A DNA stretch of 64,000 nt from Pseudomonadota bacterium. Its GTDB lineage: Bacteria; Pseudomonadota; Gammaproteobacteria; Burkholderiales; Rhodocyclaceae. The notes beneath the pieces were generated by a model that searched no databases, had not been told where the DNA came from, and was given only the letters and a program-made list of their open reading frames with translations. The stretch spans positions 124,001-188,000 of the forward strand of contig JAFEDJ010000021.1 in NCBI GenBank assembly GCA_018241685.1. Reading direction: 5' to 3'. The first letter of the stretch is position 1. Each line of letters starts with the position of its first letter. Shown here one piece after another: positions 41,050 through 50,150 of this stretch. Position numbers and translations under genes: made by a program.

Positions 41050-41326
41050 CTGGGCGGCTTTCCATTTTATTGGCTTGCATTGGCCGGGACGCGCCCCGGC
41101 GGGCGCCCTACTTTCTTGCGTCGCCAAGAAAGTAGGCAAAGAAGGCGACCCGAGCCTCACCGGTCGTCCGCATTGCGGACGACTCCCCTGCGCTGCTCGC
41201 GGCAGGCGGCCGGCGCGGAACTCGCCGGCGATGCCGGCTCAAACAGCCGCGCCGGACTTCCCCGCCTGCCGCTGTGCTGCTCGGCGGTTCGGAACGGGCT
41301 TTGGGAAGACACCGAGCCTTTCCTGA
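41050..41326 (+). repeat. Left 277-bp arm of a long inverted repeat
   Basis: The arm matches the reverse complement of 41960-42236 over its full 277 bp without net length change, at about 90 percent by eye. It starts CTGGGCGGCTTTCC and ends CACCGAGCCTTTCCTGA. Within it are small palindromes: GTCGTCCGC-ATT-GCGGACGAC, and CTTTCTTGCGTCGCCAAGAAAG. Weak similarity extends about 15 bp further out. Confidence 0.92.
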
Positions 41327-41505
41327 AATGAGGTTTGTTGCTGGACATAGCTACGCAGCCCTGATCCGCCCGCCCCACCCTCCGCTCGGCACGTCAGAGG
41401 GGGAAAGGAAAAGCGGCCGCTCGACGGCTGGTGCCACCAAAAGCAGCTATGACTGGCTGCTCCCTGCCGAAAAGCGCGGCGAACTGCCGCGCCGGAGAGA
41501 ACGAG

Positions 41506-41951
41506 TTCATCTCGGACGGTAACGGGCTCAGTACAAAGGTAAATGAGCCTCCCTCGGACTTGAACCGGTTCAGTTCCCAGCAGAACTTTTTCAGCGCCGA
41601 GGGCAGTGGTCTCACCGCCGGAGGAAGCTGGCTCATCTCGGACGGAAGCGGGTCCAGCACAAAGGTAAGTGAGCCTCCTTCGGACTTGAACCCGCTCAGC
41701 TCCCAGCCGAACTCTTTCAGCTCCGAGGGCAGTGGCCTCACCACCGGAGGGAGCGGGTTCATCACGGACGGAAGCTGGCTCAGCACAAAGGCAAGCGAAC
41801 CTCCCTCGGACTTGAACCCGCTCAGCTCCCAGCCGAACTCTTTCAGCTCCGAGGGCAGTGGTCTCACCACCGGAGGGAGCGGGTTCATCACGGACGGAAG
41901 CTGGCTCAGCACAAAGGCAAGCGAGCCTCCCTCGGACTTGAACCAGCTCAG
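41506..41951. repeat. Tandem repeats, 126-bp unit, 3 full and 1 partial copy
   Basis: Units start at 41506, 41632, 41758 and 41884 (partial). Each starts near TTCATC(T/A)CGGACGG and contains CCTCCCTCGGACTTGAACC. The period is exactly 126 bp (42 codons), so both strands have open frames through it. Copies 2 to 4 are nearly identical, meaning recent expansion; copy 1 has diverged. The open frames give Ser/Gly/Pro-rich sequence with no recognisable domain, and I do not call them genes. Confidence 0.93.
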
Positions 41952-41959
41952 ACCCAGCC

Positions 41960-42236
41960 TCAGAAAAGGCTCGGTGCCCACCCAAAGCCCGTCCTGAACC
42001 GCCGAGCAGCGCAGCAGCAGGCGGGGATGTCCGGCGCGGCTGTCTGAGGAGGCGCAGCCGACGAGTTCCGCGCCGGCCGCCTGCTGCGAGCAGCGCAGGG
42101 AAGTCGTCCGCACAGCGGACGACCGGTGAGGCACGGGTCGCCTTCTTTGCCTTCTTTCTTGGCGACGCAAGAAAGAAGGTCGCCCGCCGGGGCGAATCCC
42201 GGCCAATTCAAGCCAATAAAACGGAAAGCCGCCCAG
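41960..42236 (-). repeat. Right 277-bp arm of the long inverted repeat
   Basis: This is the inverted partner of 41050-41326, running from TCAGAAAAGGCTCGGTG to GGAAAGCCGCCCAG. The arms enclose 633 bp of core with the tandem repeats. The stretch from 42237 to 42335 outside it is A-rich on the plus strand and holds no gene. Confidence 0.92.
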
Positions 42237-42335
42237 ACAAGCGCAACCAAAAGCAAAAACACAAAAAAACGGCCCACCACCGAACAAGGGGAGAATCGGC
42301 AGCGGGCCCAGGGCAAAAAAGAAAAAGCCCGGCGC

Positions 42336-42527
42336 TCAGCCCACCCTCTCCGACCACAACACCCCACCGGTCGCCCAGTTCTCCCGCTTCACATCCACAA
42401 ACAGGATATCCACCGCCGACGGCTCACACCCGAGCACCCTGCAGGTTTCACGCGTCAAAACGTCAACGAGTTCGCGCTTCTCGGCCTGCGTACGGCCCTC
42501 GAAGAGTTCGATATGAAAAGTCGGCAT
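42336..42527 (-). CDS. 4-oxalocrotonate tautomerase family protein
   Basis: The 63-aa protein begins MPTFHIELFEGRTQAEKRELV, leaving the catalytic Pro at position 2 to become residue 1 after Met removal. This is the tautomerase (4-OT/Tautomerase_2) pattern. Length is usual for the family (about 60-70). It is the last gene of the alc-allA-aldolase cluster. Its real substrate is unknown. Confidence 0.85.
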   Translation of the reverse strand: MPTFHIELFEGRTQAEKRELVDVLTRETCRVLGCEPSAVDILFVDVKRENWATGGVLWSERVG

Positions 42528-42583
42528 GGAGTGTCCTTTCGGAAGGGATAAGGGTAAAGCGCCAGTGACAGACCGAACGACGA

Positions 42584-43366
42584 TCAAGCCGCAAACGACG
42601 GATCGTCCCGCATCAAACGGCGCAACAGCATTGGCCATTCGAGCGCGCCTTCCGGCGCCGGGTCGGCGGTGAGCTGACGGTGGCTGCGGGCCAGCACGTC
42701 ATCCGGCGGCATCACCCGCCGGGAAGTATCGGGCGCGGCGGCCAGCGCAGCAAGCTGGATCTCGCAGGCCTGCTCCAGGGTGTGCATCAACACGTAGGCC
42801 TCGGCCACCGTGCGGCCGCAGGTCAGGGTGCCGTGGTTGCGCAGCAGCAGCGCCGGGTGCGGCCCGAGGGCAGCGATCAGGCGGGCCAGTTCGGGGGCGT
42901 CGAAGACGAGGCCCCCGTAATCGTGGATGCCGATGTCGCGCCAGAAGCGCAGCGCCGGCTGGGACAACGGCAGCAGGCCGTCGGCCAGCGTGGATACGGC
43001 GATGCCGGCACGGGTATGGAGGTGCAGCACACAATGGGCGTCCGGCCGGGCGCGGTGCACGGCGGAGTGGATCGCGAAGCCCGCCGGGCTGGCGCTGCCC
43101 TCCCCGGCCAGCACCTGGCCGGCGAAATCCACCACCAGCAGGTTGGAGGCGGTGACCTCCTCGAAACCCAGCCCGAAGCGGTTGATCAGGAAGGCATCGT
43201 CACGCCCGGGCAGGCGCCGGGAAATGTGCGTGTAGACCAGGTCGTCCCAGCCGTTACGGGCCACCAGGCGGTAGCAGGCGGCCACGTCCACCCGCGCCCG
43301 CCACTCGTCCTCGCCGCAGGCCTTGGGCCGCCGGGCGTAGGCTTCGCCGACATCGTCGCTGGACAT
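42584..43366 (-). CDS. Class II aldolase/adducin family protein
   Basis: The 260-aa protein has the zinc-binding His motif HLHT (about residue 114-117) and the third His in RNHG (about 170), plus HTISRRL-like and GGLVF segments of fuculose-phosphate-type aldolases. Relatives work as aldolases or decarboxylases. It follows allA in the ureide operon, so a link with ureidoglycolate or oxo-acid metabolism is possible but not shown. Confidence 0.85.
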   Translation of the reverse strand: MSSDDVGEAYARRPKACGEDEWRARVDVAACYRLVARNGWDDLVYTHISRRLPGRDDAFLINRFGLGFEEVTASNLLVVDFAGQVLAGEGSASPAGFAIHSAVHRARPDAHCVLHLHTRAGIAVSTLADGLLPLSQPALRFWRDIGIHDYGGLVFDAPELARLIAALGPHPALLLRNHGTLTCGRTVAEAYVLMHTLEQACEIQLAALAAAPDTSRRVMPPDDVLARSHRQLTADPAPEGALEWPMLLRRLMRDDPSFAA

Positions 43367-43376
43367 GGCCGTCTCC

Positions 43377-43877
43377 TTACAGGGCCGGGATCACCGCGCC
43401 GGGATCGAGGCTCACCTCGTCGCAGTTGGGGGCGCTGCCGCTGCGATCCACGACCAGGAAGTCGCACACCGTCTCCAGCGCCAGCAGCGGGTGGTGCCAC
43501 ACGCCGGTGGCGTAGTTGACGCCCTGCTCGCCGCGAGCCAGGAAGACCTGCAGGTCTTCCGCCTTCGGCGCCGCGCCGGCCGGCGCCACCACCACCAGGT
43601 AGGGCTTGCCGGACATCGGGATGAAGGCCTGGCTGGCCAGCGGGTGGCGCTCCATCATCTCGACGCGAAAGGGCAGCGTGCGCGGCTGGCCGCGGAAGAT
43701 GGAGACGATGACCTTGCCGTCCGGCCCCGCTTCGATCTGGGCGAGGTCGTGGTAGCGCTCGGTGTTGCCGGCGTTGATGGTGAAATGGCGCACCGCGTCG
43801 CTCGCCTCGATGACTTCGCCGAAGGGGGCGAAGGCTTCGCGGGTGAGCGGCTGCGGGCTCAGGCTGAGGCTGTTCAT
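43377..43877 (-). CDS. allA: Ureidoglycolate lyase
   Basis: The 166-aa protein matches AllA: LTREAFAPFGEVIEA, INAGNTERYHDLA, FRGQPRTLPFRVEMMERHPLASQAFIPM, and GVNYATGVWHHPLLAL. It splits ureidoglycolate into glyoxylate and urea. It starts 9 bp after the allantoicase stop and is in the same operon. Confidence 0.95.
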   Translation of the reverse strand: MNSLSLSPQPLTREAFAPFGEVIEASDAVRHFTINAGNTERYHDLAQIEAGPDGKVIVSIFRGQPRTLPFRVEMMERHPLASQAFIPMSGKPYLVVVAPAGAAPKAEDLQVFLARGEQGVNYATGVWHHPLLALETVCDFLVVDRSGSAPNCDEVSLDPGAVIPAL

Positions 43878-43886
43878 GGCCGCTCC

Positions 43887-44930
43887 TTATTTGGCCACCT
43901 TGCCCCACAGGCGTAGGCGCGACACGCCGCCGTCGGGGAAGATGTTGAAGCGCACGTGGGTGATCGGCCCGAGCTTGGCGAGCTGCTCGGTGAAGGTATG
44001 CACGGCGTCCATCGTCAGCTTCTGCTCGGGCAGCAGGGTCTGCCAGAACATGCTCTGGGTGGTGATGGAACGGTCGGTGCCGCCGCTCACGAAGGCTGCC
44101 TGGATCGAGCAGCGGTCCGGGAAGTTGCCCTTGAAGAAGGCGGTGTCCACTTCGATCTTGTCGACCGTGCCGGCAGCGCCCAGTTCGAGCACGCACCAGT
44201 CGTTGCCAGGTTCGCGGCGGCGGCGGGTTTCCCAGCCGTCGCCCATGTTCTGGCCGCGGCCGGGCAGCAGCAACGCGGCAACGGTGGAGCCGAAGCTGGC
44301 GTCGTTCCACGACACCGCGCGGCCGCCGTTCTCCATCGCGACGAGGTCGATGGTCTCGTCGCCGGTCAGGCTTTCCAGCGCGCCGACCGGGCGGCCATAG
44401 ACGCGCAGGCGGGCGATGCCGCCGTCCGGGTAGATGTTGACGCGCAAGTGGGTCCACGCCGCATCGCTGGCGCATTCGAGAATGTGGTGGCTGTTGGGAC
44501 CGAGGGGCGTGGCCGGCAGGATCTCGGTCCAGTTGACGGTCTTCAAGCTCTCCACGTCGTCAGTGGCCGATACGGTGGCCTCGATGGACACCGCCGGCGG
44601 GTAGTTGCCGGTGAAGTGGCTGGTGTCCACGTCGAAGCCGCGGATCACGCCCTTCACGCCGAGCTTGAGCAGCGCCCAGTCGTGGCTGGCGACGCGTTTG
44701 CGGCGGGATTCCCAGCCGTCCATCCACTTGCCGTTGGTGTCGAACTTGCCCGGCACGAACTGGGCCGGTTCGGGGTTGAGCATGCGCGACACTTCGGCGA
44801 AGAAGTCGTCGGAGGCGTACAGCGCCTGCGCGCCCAGGCGCGGGTTGGCGAGATCCACCGAACGCAGCGCCCAGTCGGGCAGTTCGGCGGGGGCGGCGAA
44901 AACGGGGGCGCCGGGGGTGTGGCTGGCCAT
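43887..44930 (-). CDS. alc: Allantoicase
   Basis: The 347-aa enzyme has two repeats of the allantoicase fold: the first with [12 protein letters not shown] and [21 protein letters not shown], the second with [23 protein letters not shown] and [17 protein letters not shown]. It hydrolyses allantoate to ureidoglycolate and urea. The ATG at 44930 begins the operon that includes allA and the aldolase-like gene. Confidence 0.96.
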   Translation of the reverse strand: MASHTPGAPVFAAPAELPDWALRSVDLANPRLGAQALYASDDFFAEVSRMLNPEPAQFVPGKFDTNGKWMDGWESRRKRVASHDWALLKLGVKGVIRGFDVDTSHFTGNYPPAVSIEATVSATDDVESLKTVNWTEILPATPLGPNSHHILECASDAAWTHLRVNIYPDGGIARLRVYGRPVGALESLTGDETIDLVAMENGGRAVSWNDASFGSTVAALLLPGRGQNMGDGWETRRRREPGNDWCVLELGAAGTVDKIEVDTAFFKGNFPDRCSIQAAFVSGGTDRSITTQSMFWQTLLPEQKLTMDAVHTFTEQLAKLGPITHVRFNIFPDGGVSRLRLWGKVAK

Positions 44931-45006
44931 GAGTCAGGTCTCCTTTGAATTTTGGTTTGCGATGCTGGGGAGCCATCCACCCGGCAAGGGCGGCATGCTC
45001 CCGGTT

Positions 45007-45040
45007 AAAAAAACCGGGGTTGCGGGCTAGCGGCCCCGGT
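45007..45040 (-). terminator. Intrinsic terminator downstream of dctA
   Basis: On the minus strand ACCGGGG and CCCCGGT form a 7-bp stem followed by TTTTTTT. It separates dctA from the allantoicase operon. Confidence 0.8.
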
Positions 45041-45051
45041 CGGATGTCATG

Positions 45052-46413
45052 TCAGCGGGATACCAGCTCCTGCTGCGCGGCCAGCGGGCCGGTGCTGGCA
45101 AGGGCCTCGCGCTCCTCGGTGAGGCCGTCCGGGGACGTCGCGTTGATGTCCACCGGGATCACGCCGTCCAGTACGCCCCGCGCCCGCGCCCGGTCGATGT
45201 CCTTCTCCCACACGCCGATCACGACGGTGGCGACGCAGTTGCCGATCATGTTGGTGAGCGCCCGCGCCATGCCCATGAACCAATCCACCGACAGCACCAG
45301 CACCAGGCCGATGGCCGGAATCGCCGGCACGGCGGACAGCGTGGCGGCAAGGATCACGATGGCCGAGCCCGGCACGCCGTGCGCGCCCTTCGAGGTCACC
45401 AGGGAAATGGCCAGGATGGTCAGCAGGTCGGTCAGCGACAGCGGCGTGTTGGTGGCCTGGGCGATGAAGACCGCGGCCAGGGTCAGGTAGATGGAGAAGC
45501 CATCCAGGTTGAAGGAATAGCCGGTGGGGATCACCAGGCCGACCGTCGAATTCTTGATGCCCATGAGTTCAAGCTTGCGCATGACCTGGGGCAGCACCGC
45601 ATCGGACGACGCGGTGCCCAGCACCACCAGCAGTTCCTCCCGCAGGTAGCGCAGCAGCTTGAAGATGTCGAAGCCCACCAGGCGCAGGATGGCGCCGAGC
45701 ACGACGACCACGAAGACCGCACAGTTCAGGTAGAACAGGGCCACCAGCATGCCCAGTTGCTTGAGCGAACCGATGCCGTACTTGCCCACCGTGAAGGCGA
45801 TGGCGCCGAGGACGCCCAGCGGCGCCAGCTTGACGATGTAGCCGATCACCTTGAAGAACACATGGGCCAGGCTGTCGATCGCCAGCGTGACCGGCCGCCC
45901 CCGCTCGCCGAGGGCCGCCACCGCACAGCCGAACAGGATGGCCAGCAGCAGGACCTGCAGGATGTCGCCCTTGGCGAAGGCATCCGCGAAAGTGTTCGGA
46001 ATGATCCTGAGCAGGAAATCCACCGTGCTGGTGGCCTGGGCGGCCTTCTCCGCGTAGCCCGCCATCGCCGACGCGTCGAGGTTGTGGGGATCGACGTTCA
46101 TGCCGGCGCCGGGTTGCAGCACGTAGGCCAGCAGCACGCCGAGGGCCAGCGCGAAGGAGGTGACGACCTCGAAGTACAGCAGCGCCTTGACCCCGACGCG
46201 CCCGACCTTCTTGAGATCACCGGTGCTGCAGATGCCATGGACGACCACACAGAACACCAGCGGGGCGATGATCGCCTTGATCAGTTTGATGAAGCCGTCG
46301 CCGAGGGGCTTCAGCTTGGTCGCGAAATCGGGCCACAGGGCGCCGACGACGATCCCCAGGACGAGGGCAATGACAACCTGCCCGAACAGTGTCTTGTAAA
46401 AGCGCTTGTGCAT
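45052..46413 (-). CDS. dctA: DctA-like C4-dicarboxylate:cation symporter (DAACS family)
   Basis: The 453-aa membrane protein has DAACS signatures: LIKAIIAPLVFCVVVHGI near the start, ASSDAVLPQVMRKL (serine-rich motif of loop), GYSFNLDGFSIYLTLAAVFIAQATN and TSKGAHGVPGSAIVILAATLSAV. It imports C4-dicarboxylates or related acids. Divergent from the GntR gene, with which it likely shares regulation. A terminator isolates it from the downstream allantoicase operon. Confidence 0.92.
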   Translation of the reverse strand: MHKRFYKTLFGQVVIALVLGIVVGALWPDFATKLKPLGDGFIKLIKAIIAPLVFCVVVHGICSTGDLKKVGRVGVKALLYFEVVTSFALALGVLLAYVLQPGAGMNVDPHNLDASAMAGYAEKAAQATSTVDFLLRIIPNTFADAFAKGDILQVLLLAILFGCAVAALGERGRPVTLAIDSLAHVFFKVIGYIVKLAPLGVLGAIAFTVGKYGIGSLKQLGMLVALFYLNCAVFVVVVLGAILRLVGFDIFKLLRYLREELLVVLGTASSDAVLPQVMRKLELMGIKNSTVGLVIPTGYSFNLDGFSIYLTLAAVFIAQATNTPLSLTDLLTILAISLVTSKGAHGVPGSAIVILAATLSAVPAIPAIGLVLVLSVDWFMGMARALTNMIGNCVATVVIGVWEKDIDRARARGVLDGVIPVDINATSPDGLTEEREALASTGPLAAQQELVSR

Positions 46414-46562
46414 GGTTTACCTCTTGAGCCGGATGAAAGAAGCCCCCCCCCAGGGGCGGCCGTTCGGGTGCCGCAGTGACGACGGAAGCGATTGCCACCC
46501 GTCCATCCTTGGCCATCGATGCCAAAGCCGCTTGGTATTGCAGCCCGCACAGATGCCTACAA

Positions 46563-46580
46563 ACATATTTTGTAAAATGT
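46563..46580. promoter_or_regulatory. Candidate operator between dctA and the GntR gene
   Basis: ACATATTTT / GTAAAATGT is an imperfect 18-bp dyad in an AT-rich part of the 289-bp divergent spacer. GntR/FCD regulators bind short dyads of this size. Assignment is by position and symmetry only. Confidence 0.4.
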
Positions 46581-46702
46581 TAGTTGCAAGCTCAGAGATA
46601 TACCAATAAAAATTTCTTCTAAAAAATCACTCCAATACCACCCGACATTTGCCCACCACGACGCATGGTGTGAAAATCGGCGCCCACACCACGGGAGCGC
46701 TC

Positions 46703-47365
46703 ATGAACCTGCCGGACGCCGAAGGCCTGCTGATGGCCGACAAGGCCTTTCTTGCACTACGGACGCTGCTCACCGGCGGTGAGCTGCGCGCCGGGCAATT
46801 CCTCTCCATGCCCGACCTGATGCGTACCCTCGACATGCCCATGGCACCGGTGCGCGAGGCCGTCAAACGGGCCGAATCCCTGGCCCTGGTCCGCGTACTG
46901 CCCAAGCGCGGCGTGGCAGTCATGGAGGCCACCCCGGCCCTCATCCGCGACTGTTTCCACCTGCGCACCATCCTCGATCAGGAAGGCGCCCGCGAACTGG
47001 TCCGCAGCGGTGCCGGCAACCGTCTCGACGGACTGCGGGACAGCCATCAGCGGGTCCTCGACGCGGCCCGCGAAGGCATCACCCCCGCGCTGCAGCAAGA
47101 AGCCATGCAGGTAGACTGGGACCTCCACACGGCTCTGTCCGAGGCCCTCGGCAACGACAGCGCGCGGGAAATCTACGCCCGCAACCGGGACCGGATTTCC
47201 GTCATGCAGCATTCCCGTCCGCTCCTGCCCGACCGCATCATCCCCGCCATGGGCGAGCACCTGGCCATCCTCGACGCGGTGGCCGGCGGCGACGAGAACG
47301 CCGCCGCCACAGCCGTGCGTGACCATTTCCGCCAGACCCTGCGCTGGTGGGGCATCATCGCCTGA
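46703..47365 (+). CDS. GntR family (FCD-type) transcriptional regulator
   Basis: The 220-aa regulator has a winged-helix start (LLTGGELRAGQFLSMPDLMRTLDMPMAPVREAVKRAESLALVRVLPKRGVAV) and an FCD ligand domain (DCFHLRTILDQEGARELV, then HTALSEALGN and MGEHLAILDAVAGGD). FCD regulators respond to carboxylates or ureides. It is divergent from dctA and next to puuE, so it may link dicarboxylate and ureide metabolism. Start at 46703. Confidence 0.9.
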   Translation: MNLPDAEGLLMADKAFLALRTLLTGGELRAGQFLSMPDLMRTLDMPMAPVREAVKRAESLALVRVLPKRGVAVMEATPALIRDCFHLRTILDQEGARELVRSGAGNRLDGLRDSHQRVLDAAREGITPALQQEAMQVDWDLHTALSEALGNDSAREIYARNRDRISVMQHSRPLLPDRIIPAMGEHLAILDAVAGGDENAAATAVRDHFRQTLRWWGIIA

Positions 47366-47405
47366 CCCCCGGCCGGGGCGCTCAAGGCCCCACCCACCAG
47401 AGCTC

Positions 47406-48338
47406 TCAGCCCTGGAACGGGTGTTTCTCGATCCAGTGGCGGGCAATATCCACCCGCCGGCACACCCACACCCGATCATGTTTTTCAATATGGTCGAGGA
47501 AGCGCTGCAGCGCGCGAAAACGTCCGGGGCGACCGAGCAGGCGGCAGTGCATGCCCACGCTCAGCATCGCCGGGCGCTCGTCCCCTTCTTCGTACATCAC
47601 GTCGAAGGCGTCGCGCAGGTATTCGAAGAACTCATCCCCGTGGGAGAAGCCCTGCGGCAGCGAGAAGCGCATGTCGTTGGTGTCGAGGGTGTAGGGCACG
47701 ATCAGGTGCGGCGCGGTGCTGCCGTCGCTCTTGTGCACCTCGGACCAGAACGGCAGGTCGTCGCCGTAGTAGTCCGAGTCGTACAGGAAGCCACCGTAGT
47801 CGGCGACCAGGCGCCGCGTGTTGGGGGAGTCCCGCCCGGTGTACCAGCCCAACGGCCGCTCGCCGGTGAGCTGTTCGATGATCTGCATGCCGATCCGCAT
47901 GTGCTCGCGCTCGGTGGCCTCGTCCACGTTCTGGTAGTGGATCCAGCGCCAGCCGTGGCAGGCGATCTCGTGGCCGAGCTCCTTGAAGGCAGCGGTGAGT
48001 TCGGGGTGGCGCTGCAGCGCCATAGCCACGCCGAAGATGGTCATCGGCAGGCCACGCCGTTCGAACTCGCGCAGGAAACGCCACACGCCGACGCGGGAGC
48101 CGTATTCATAGACGCCCTCCATCGACAGGTGGCGGTCCGGAAAGGCCGGCGGGTTGAACAGTTCGGACAGGAATTGCTCGCTGCCGGGGTCGCCGTGCAG
48201 CACGCAGTTCTCGCCGCCTTCCTCGTAGTTGAGGACGAACTGCACAGCCACCCGGGCCTGGCCCGGCCAGTCGGCAAAGGGCGGCTTGCGGCCGTAGCCG
48301 ATCAGGTCGCGGGGATAGGCAGGATCGATCTTGGTCAT
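47406..48338 (-). CDS. puuE: Allantoinase PuuE (polysaccharide deacetylase family)
   Basis: The 310-aa protein has the PuuE allantoinase pattern: YPRDLIGYGRKPPFADWPGQARVAVQFVLNYEEGGENC, MEGVYEYGSRVGVWRFLREF, GWYTGRDSPNTRRLV and YDSDYYGDDLPFW. PuuE is the metal-independent, cofactor-lacking allantoinase that makes allantoate. It is the last gene of the uraH-puuD-uraD-puuE operon. Confidence 0.95.
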   Translation of the reverse strand: MTKIDPAYPRDLIGYGRKPPFADWPGQARVAVQFVLNYEEGGENCVLHGDPGSEQFLSELFNPPAFPDRHLSMEGVYEYGSRVGVWRFLREFERRGLPMTIFGVAMALQRHPELTAAFKELGHEIACHGWRWIHYQNVDEATEREHMRIGMQIIEQLTGERPLGWYTGRDSPNTRRLVADYGGFLYDSDYYGDDLPFWSEVHKSDGSTAPHLIVPYTLDTNDMRFSLPQGFSHGDEFFEYLRDAFDVMYEEGDERPAMLSVGMHCRLLGRPGRFRALQRFLDHIEKHDRVWVCRRVDIARHWIEKHPFQG

Positions 48339-48355
48339 GACGGGACTCCTTGCGC

Positions 48356-48871
48356 TCAGCCGAGCAGCGCGTCGAGGCGGAAACGGGCGATGCGGCCGAT
48401 CTGCGCCAGGCAGGTGCGGAACTCGGTGGCCGCGTCGTTGGCGAGGCGGGCCTCCACCGCGTCCATGATCTGGTAGCGGGACAGGCCCTTCACCGCGATG
48501 ACGAAGGGGAAGCCGAAACGTTCCCGGTAGGCGGCATTCAGGTTACGCAGGCGAGTCAGTTCGTCGGCGCTGCACTGGTCGAGGCCGGCGCCGCGCTGCT
48601 CGCCGGTGGAGGCCACGGTCAACGTGCCGGCGGCGGCTTCCTTGCCGGCCAGTTCCGGGTGGGCGCGGATCAGGCCGAGCTTCTCGTCTTCGCCAGCGGC
48701 GTCGAGCACCACCAGCATCGCGGTGTGCAGCGCCTCGACGTCGGCGAAGGGACGGGCCGCCCAGGCCCGCTCGGGGATCCACGGGGAATGTTCGAAGATA
48801 TCGGCCAGGCGGGCGACGAACTCGTCCCGCGGCAGCGCCGACAGGGCGGCGACGGAGGTGAGCGCATTCAT
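48356..48871 (-). CDS. uraD: OHCU decarboxylase
   Basis: The 171-aa protein has the UraD motif HSPWIPERAW (about residue 28-38), RAHPELAGKEA (about 79-89, with the catalytic His), and FGFPFVIAVKGLSRYQIMDA (about 127). It converts 2-oxo-4-hydroxy-4-carboxy-5-ureidoimidazoline to S-allantoin. It lies between puuD and puuE on the same strand. Confidence 0.95.
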   Translation of the reverse strand: MNALTSVAALSALPRDEFVARLADIFEHSPWIPERAWAARPFADVEALHTAMLVVLDAAGEDEKLGLIRAHPELAGKEAAAGTLTVASTGEQRGAGLDQCSADELTRLRNLNAAYRERFGFPFVIAVKGLSRYQIMDAVEARLANDAATEFRTCLAQIGRIARFRLDALLG

Positions 48872-48914
48872 TTTTTCAAGTCCTCAAGGTCGTGCTGGGG
48901 TCGGGGGCTGAATC

Positions 48915-50108
48915 TCAGTCGGCGAGCCGGGCGCCCTGGGCATACCAGCGGGCGATCAGCTGGCGCTCGGCGTCGGTGATGCCGGTCAGGTTGCCGAGGG
49001 GCATGTAGCCGCTGGCCACCGTCTCGGCCATCTTGGCGGCGTGCTGGCCGATGCCTTCGGCGCTCTGCAGCACCACACCCTTGGGCGGCTGGGCGAAGCC
49101 GGCCTGGGTCGGATGCTCGGCGTGGCAGGCGATGCAGCGGGTATCGATCACGTGCTTGACGGCAGCGAAGCTCACCTTCTCGCCATCGCTCTTCACCGGT
49201 GCGGGGGCCATCAGCACCATCAGCAGGGCCAGCAGCGCGACGCCGGCGGCGGGCAGCCACCACTTCACCTGGCCACGATGGCGCAGCACGAAGAACTGAC
49301 GGATCAGCACGCCGGCCAGCATCATGACCACCAGCACCAGCCAGCCGTTGGGGTGGGAATAGGTCATCGGGTAGTGGTTGCTGATCATCACGAACAACAC
49401 CGGCAGCGTGAAATAGGTGTTGTGCACCGAGCGCTGCTTGCCGATCTGGCCGGGACGCGGATCCACCGGCTCGCCGGCGCGGATCTGCTCGACCATGCGC
49501 TTCTGGCCGGGGATGATGTGGATGAACACGTTGGCCACCATCATCGTGCCGAGCATCGCACCCACGTGCATGTAGGCGCCGCGGGCCGAGAACAGGTGGT
49601 GCAGCAGCCAGTCGGCCAGCACCACGAAGCCGAACAGCAGCACCGCCAGCAGGCCGTCGCGGCCCATCAGCTTGCGGCACAGCAGGTCGTACACCACCCA
49701 GCCGGCGGCCAGGAAGGCGATGGAGATGCCGACCGCGGCGGGCGGCGTCAACGCCATCACCTTGGCGTCGATGAGGTAGCTGGAGGCCCCGATCCAGTAC
49801 ACCACCGCCAGCAGGCTCATGCCCGACAGCCACGTGGTGTAGGCCTCCCACTTGGACCAGTGGAGGTCGTGGGTCAGCGGCTCACCCTGCGGGCCGGTGA
49901 GGAATTTCTGGCTGCAGTAGAAGCCGCCGCCATGCACCGCCCACAGCTCGCCGAACACGCCGCGCTTGGCATCCTCGGGCTTCTTCGGCGGACGCAGGGA
50001 GTTGTCGAGCATCACGAAGTAGAACGACGCGCCGATCCAGGCGATGCCGGTGATCAGGTGGAGCCAGCGCAGCAGCAGGTTGGCCCAGTCGAGGAGATAG
50101 GTTTCCAT
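48915..50108 (-). CDS. puuD: Urate hydroxylase PuuD (membrane protein with C-terminal cytochrome c domain)
   Basis: The 397-aa protein has eight or so TM helices (DUF989 part, with LRWLHLITGIAWIGASFYFVMLDNSLR at the start) and a C-terminal mono-heme domain with C325-x2-C328-H329 in CIACH and a Met-ligand candidate near YMPLGN. PuuD is the membrane urate oxidase that passes electrons to the cytochrome, not to O2 directly. It is between uraH and uraD. Confidence 0.95.
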   Translation of the reverse strand: METYLLDWANLLLRWLHLITGIAWIGASFYFVMLDNSLRPPKKPEDAKRGVFGELWAVHGGGFYCSQKFLTGPQGEPLTHDLHWSKWEAYTTWLSGMSLLAVVYWIGASSYLIDAKVMALTPPAAVGISIAFLAAGWVVYDLLCRKLMGRDGLLAVLLFGFVVLADWLLHHLFSARGAYMHVGAMLGTMMVANVFIHIIPGQKRMVEQIRAGEPVDPRPGQIGKQRSVHNTYFTLPVLFVMISNHYPMTYSHPNGWLVLVVMMLAGVLIRQFFVLRHRGQVKWWLPAAGVALLALLMVLMAPAPVKSDGEKVSFAAVKHVIDTRCIACHAEHPTQAGFAQPPKGVVLQSAEGIGQHAAKMAETVASGYMPLGNLTGITDAERQLIARWYAQGARLAD

Positions 50109-50150
50109 GTTTCTTCAGTCTCTCGTGCGAAACAGTGCGCGGATTCGGGC

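Noticed and set aside
41506..41951. CRISPR array
   Set aside because: The unit is 126 bp with no repeat-spacer alternation, and there are no cas genes.
41050..42236. Insertion sequence
   Set aside because: Arms are long and inverted, but no transposase frame exists in the core and no clear target duplication is seen at the ends.
41239..42287. Frames of 248 and 297 codons (minus) and 188 codons (plus) over the repeat element
   Set aside because: They arise from the 126-bp period and the arms; there is no domain, signal peptide or plausible ribosome binding site.
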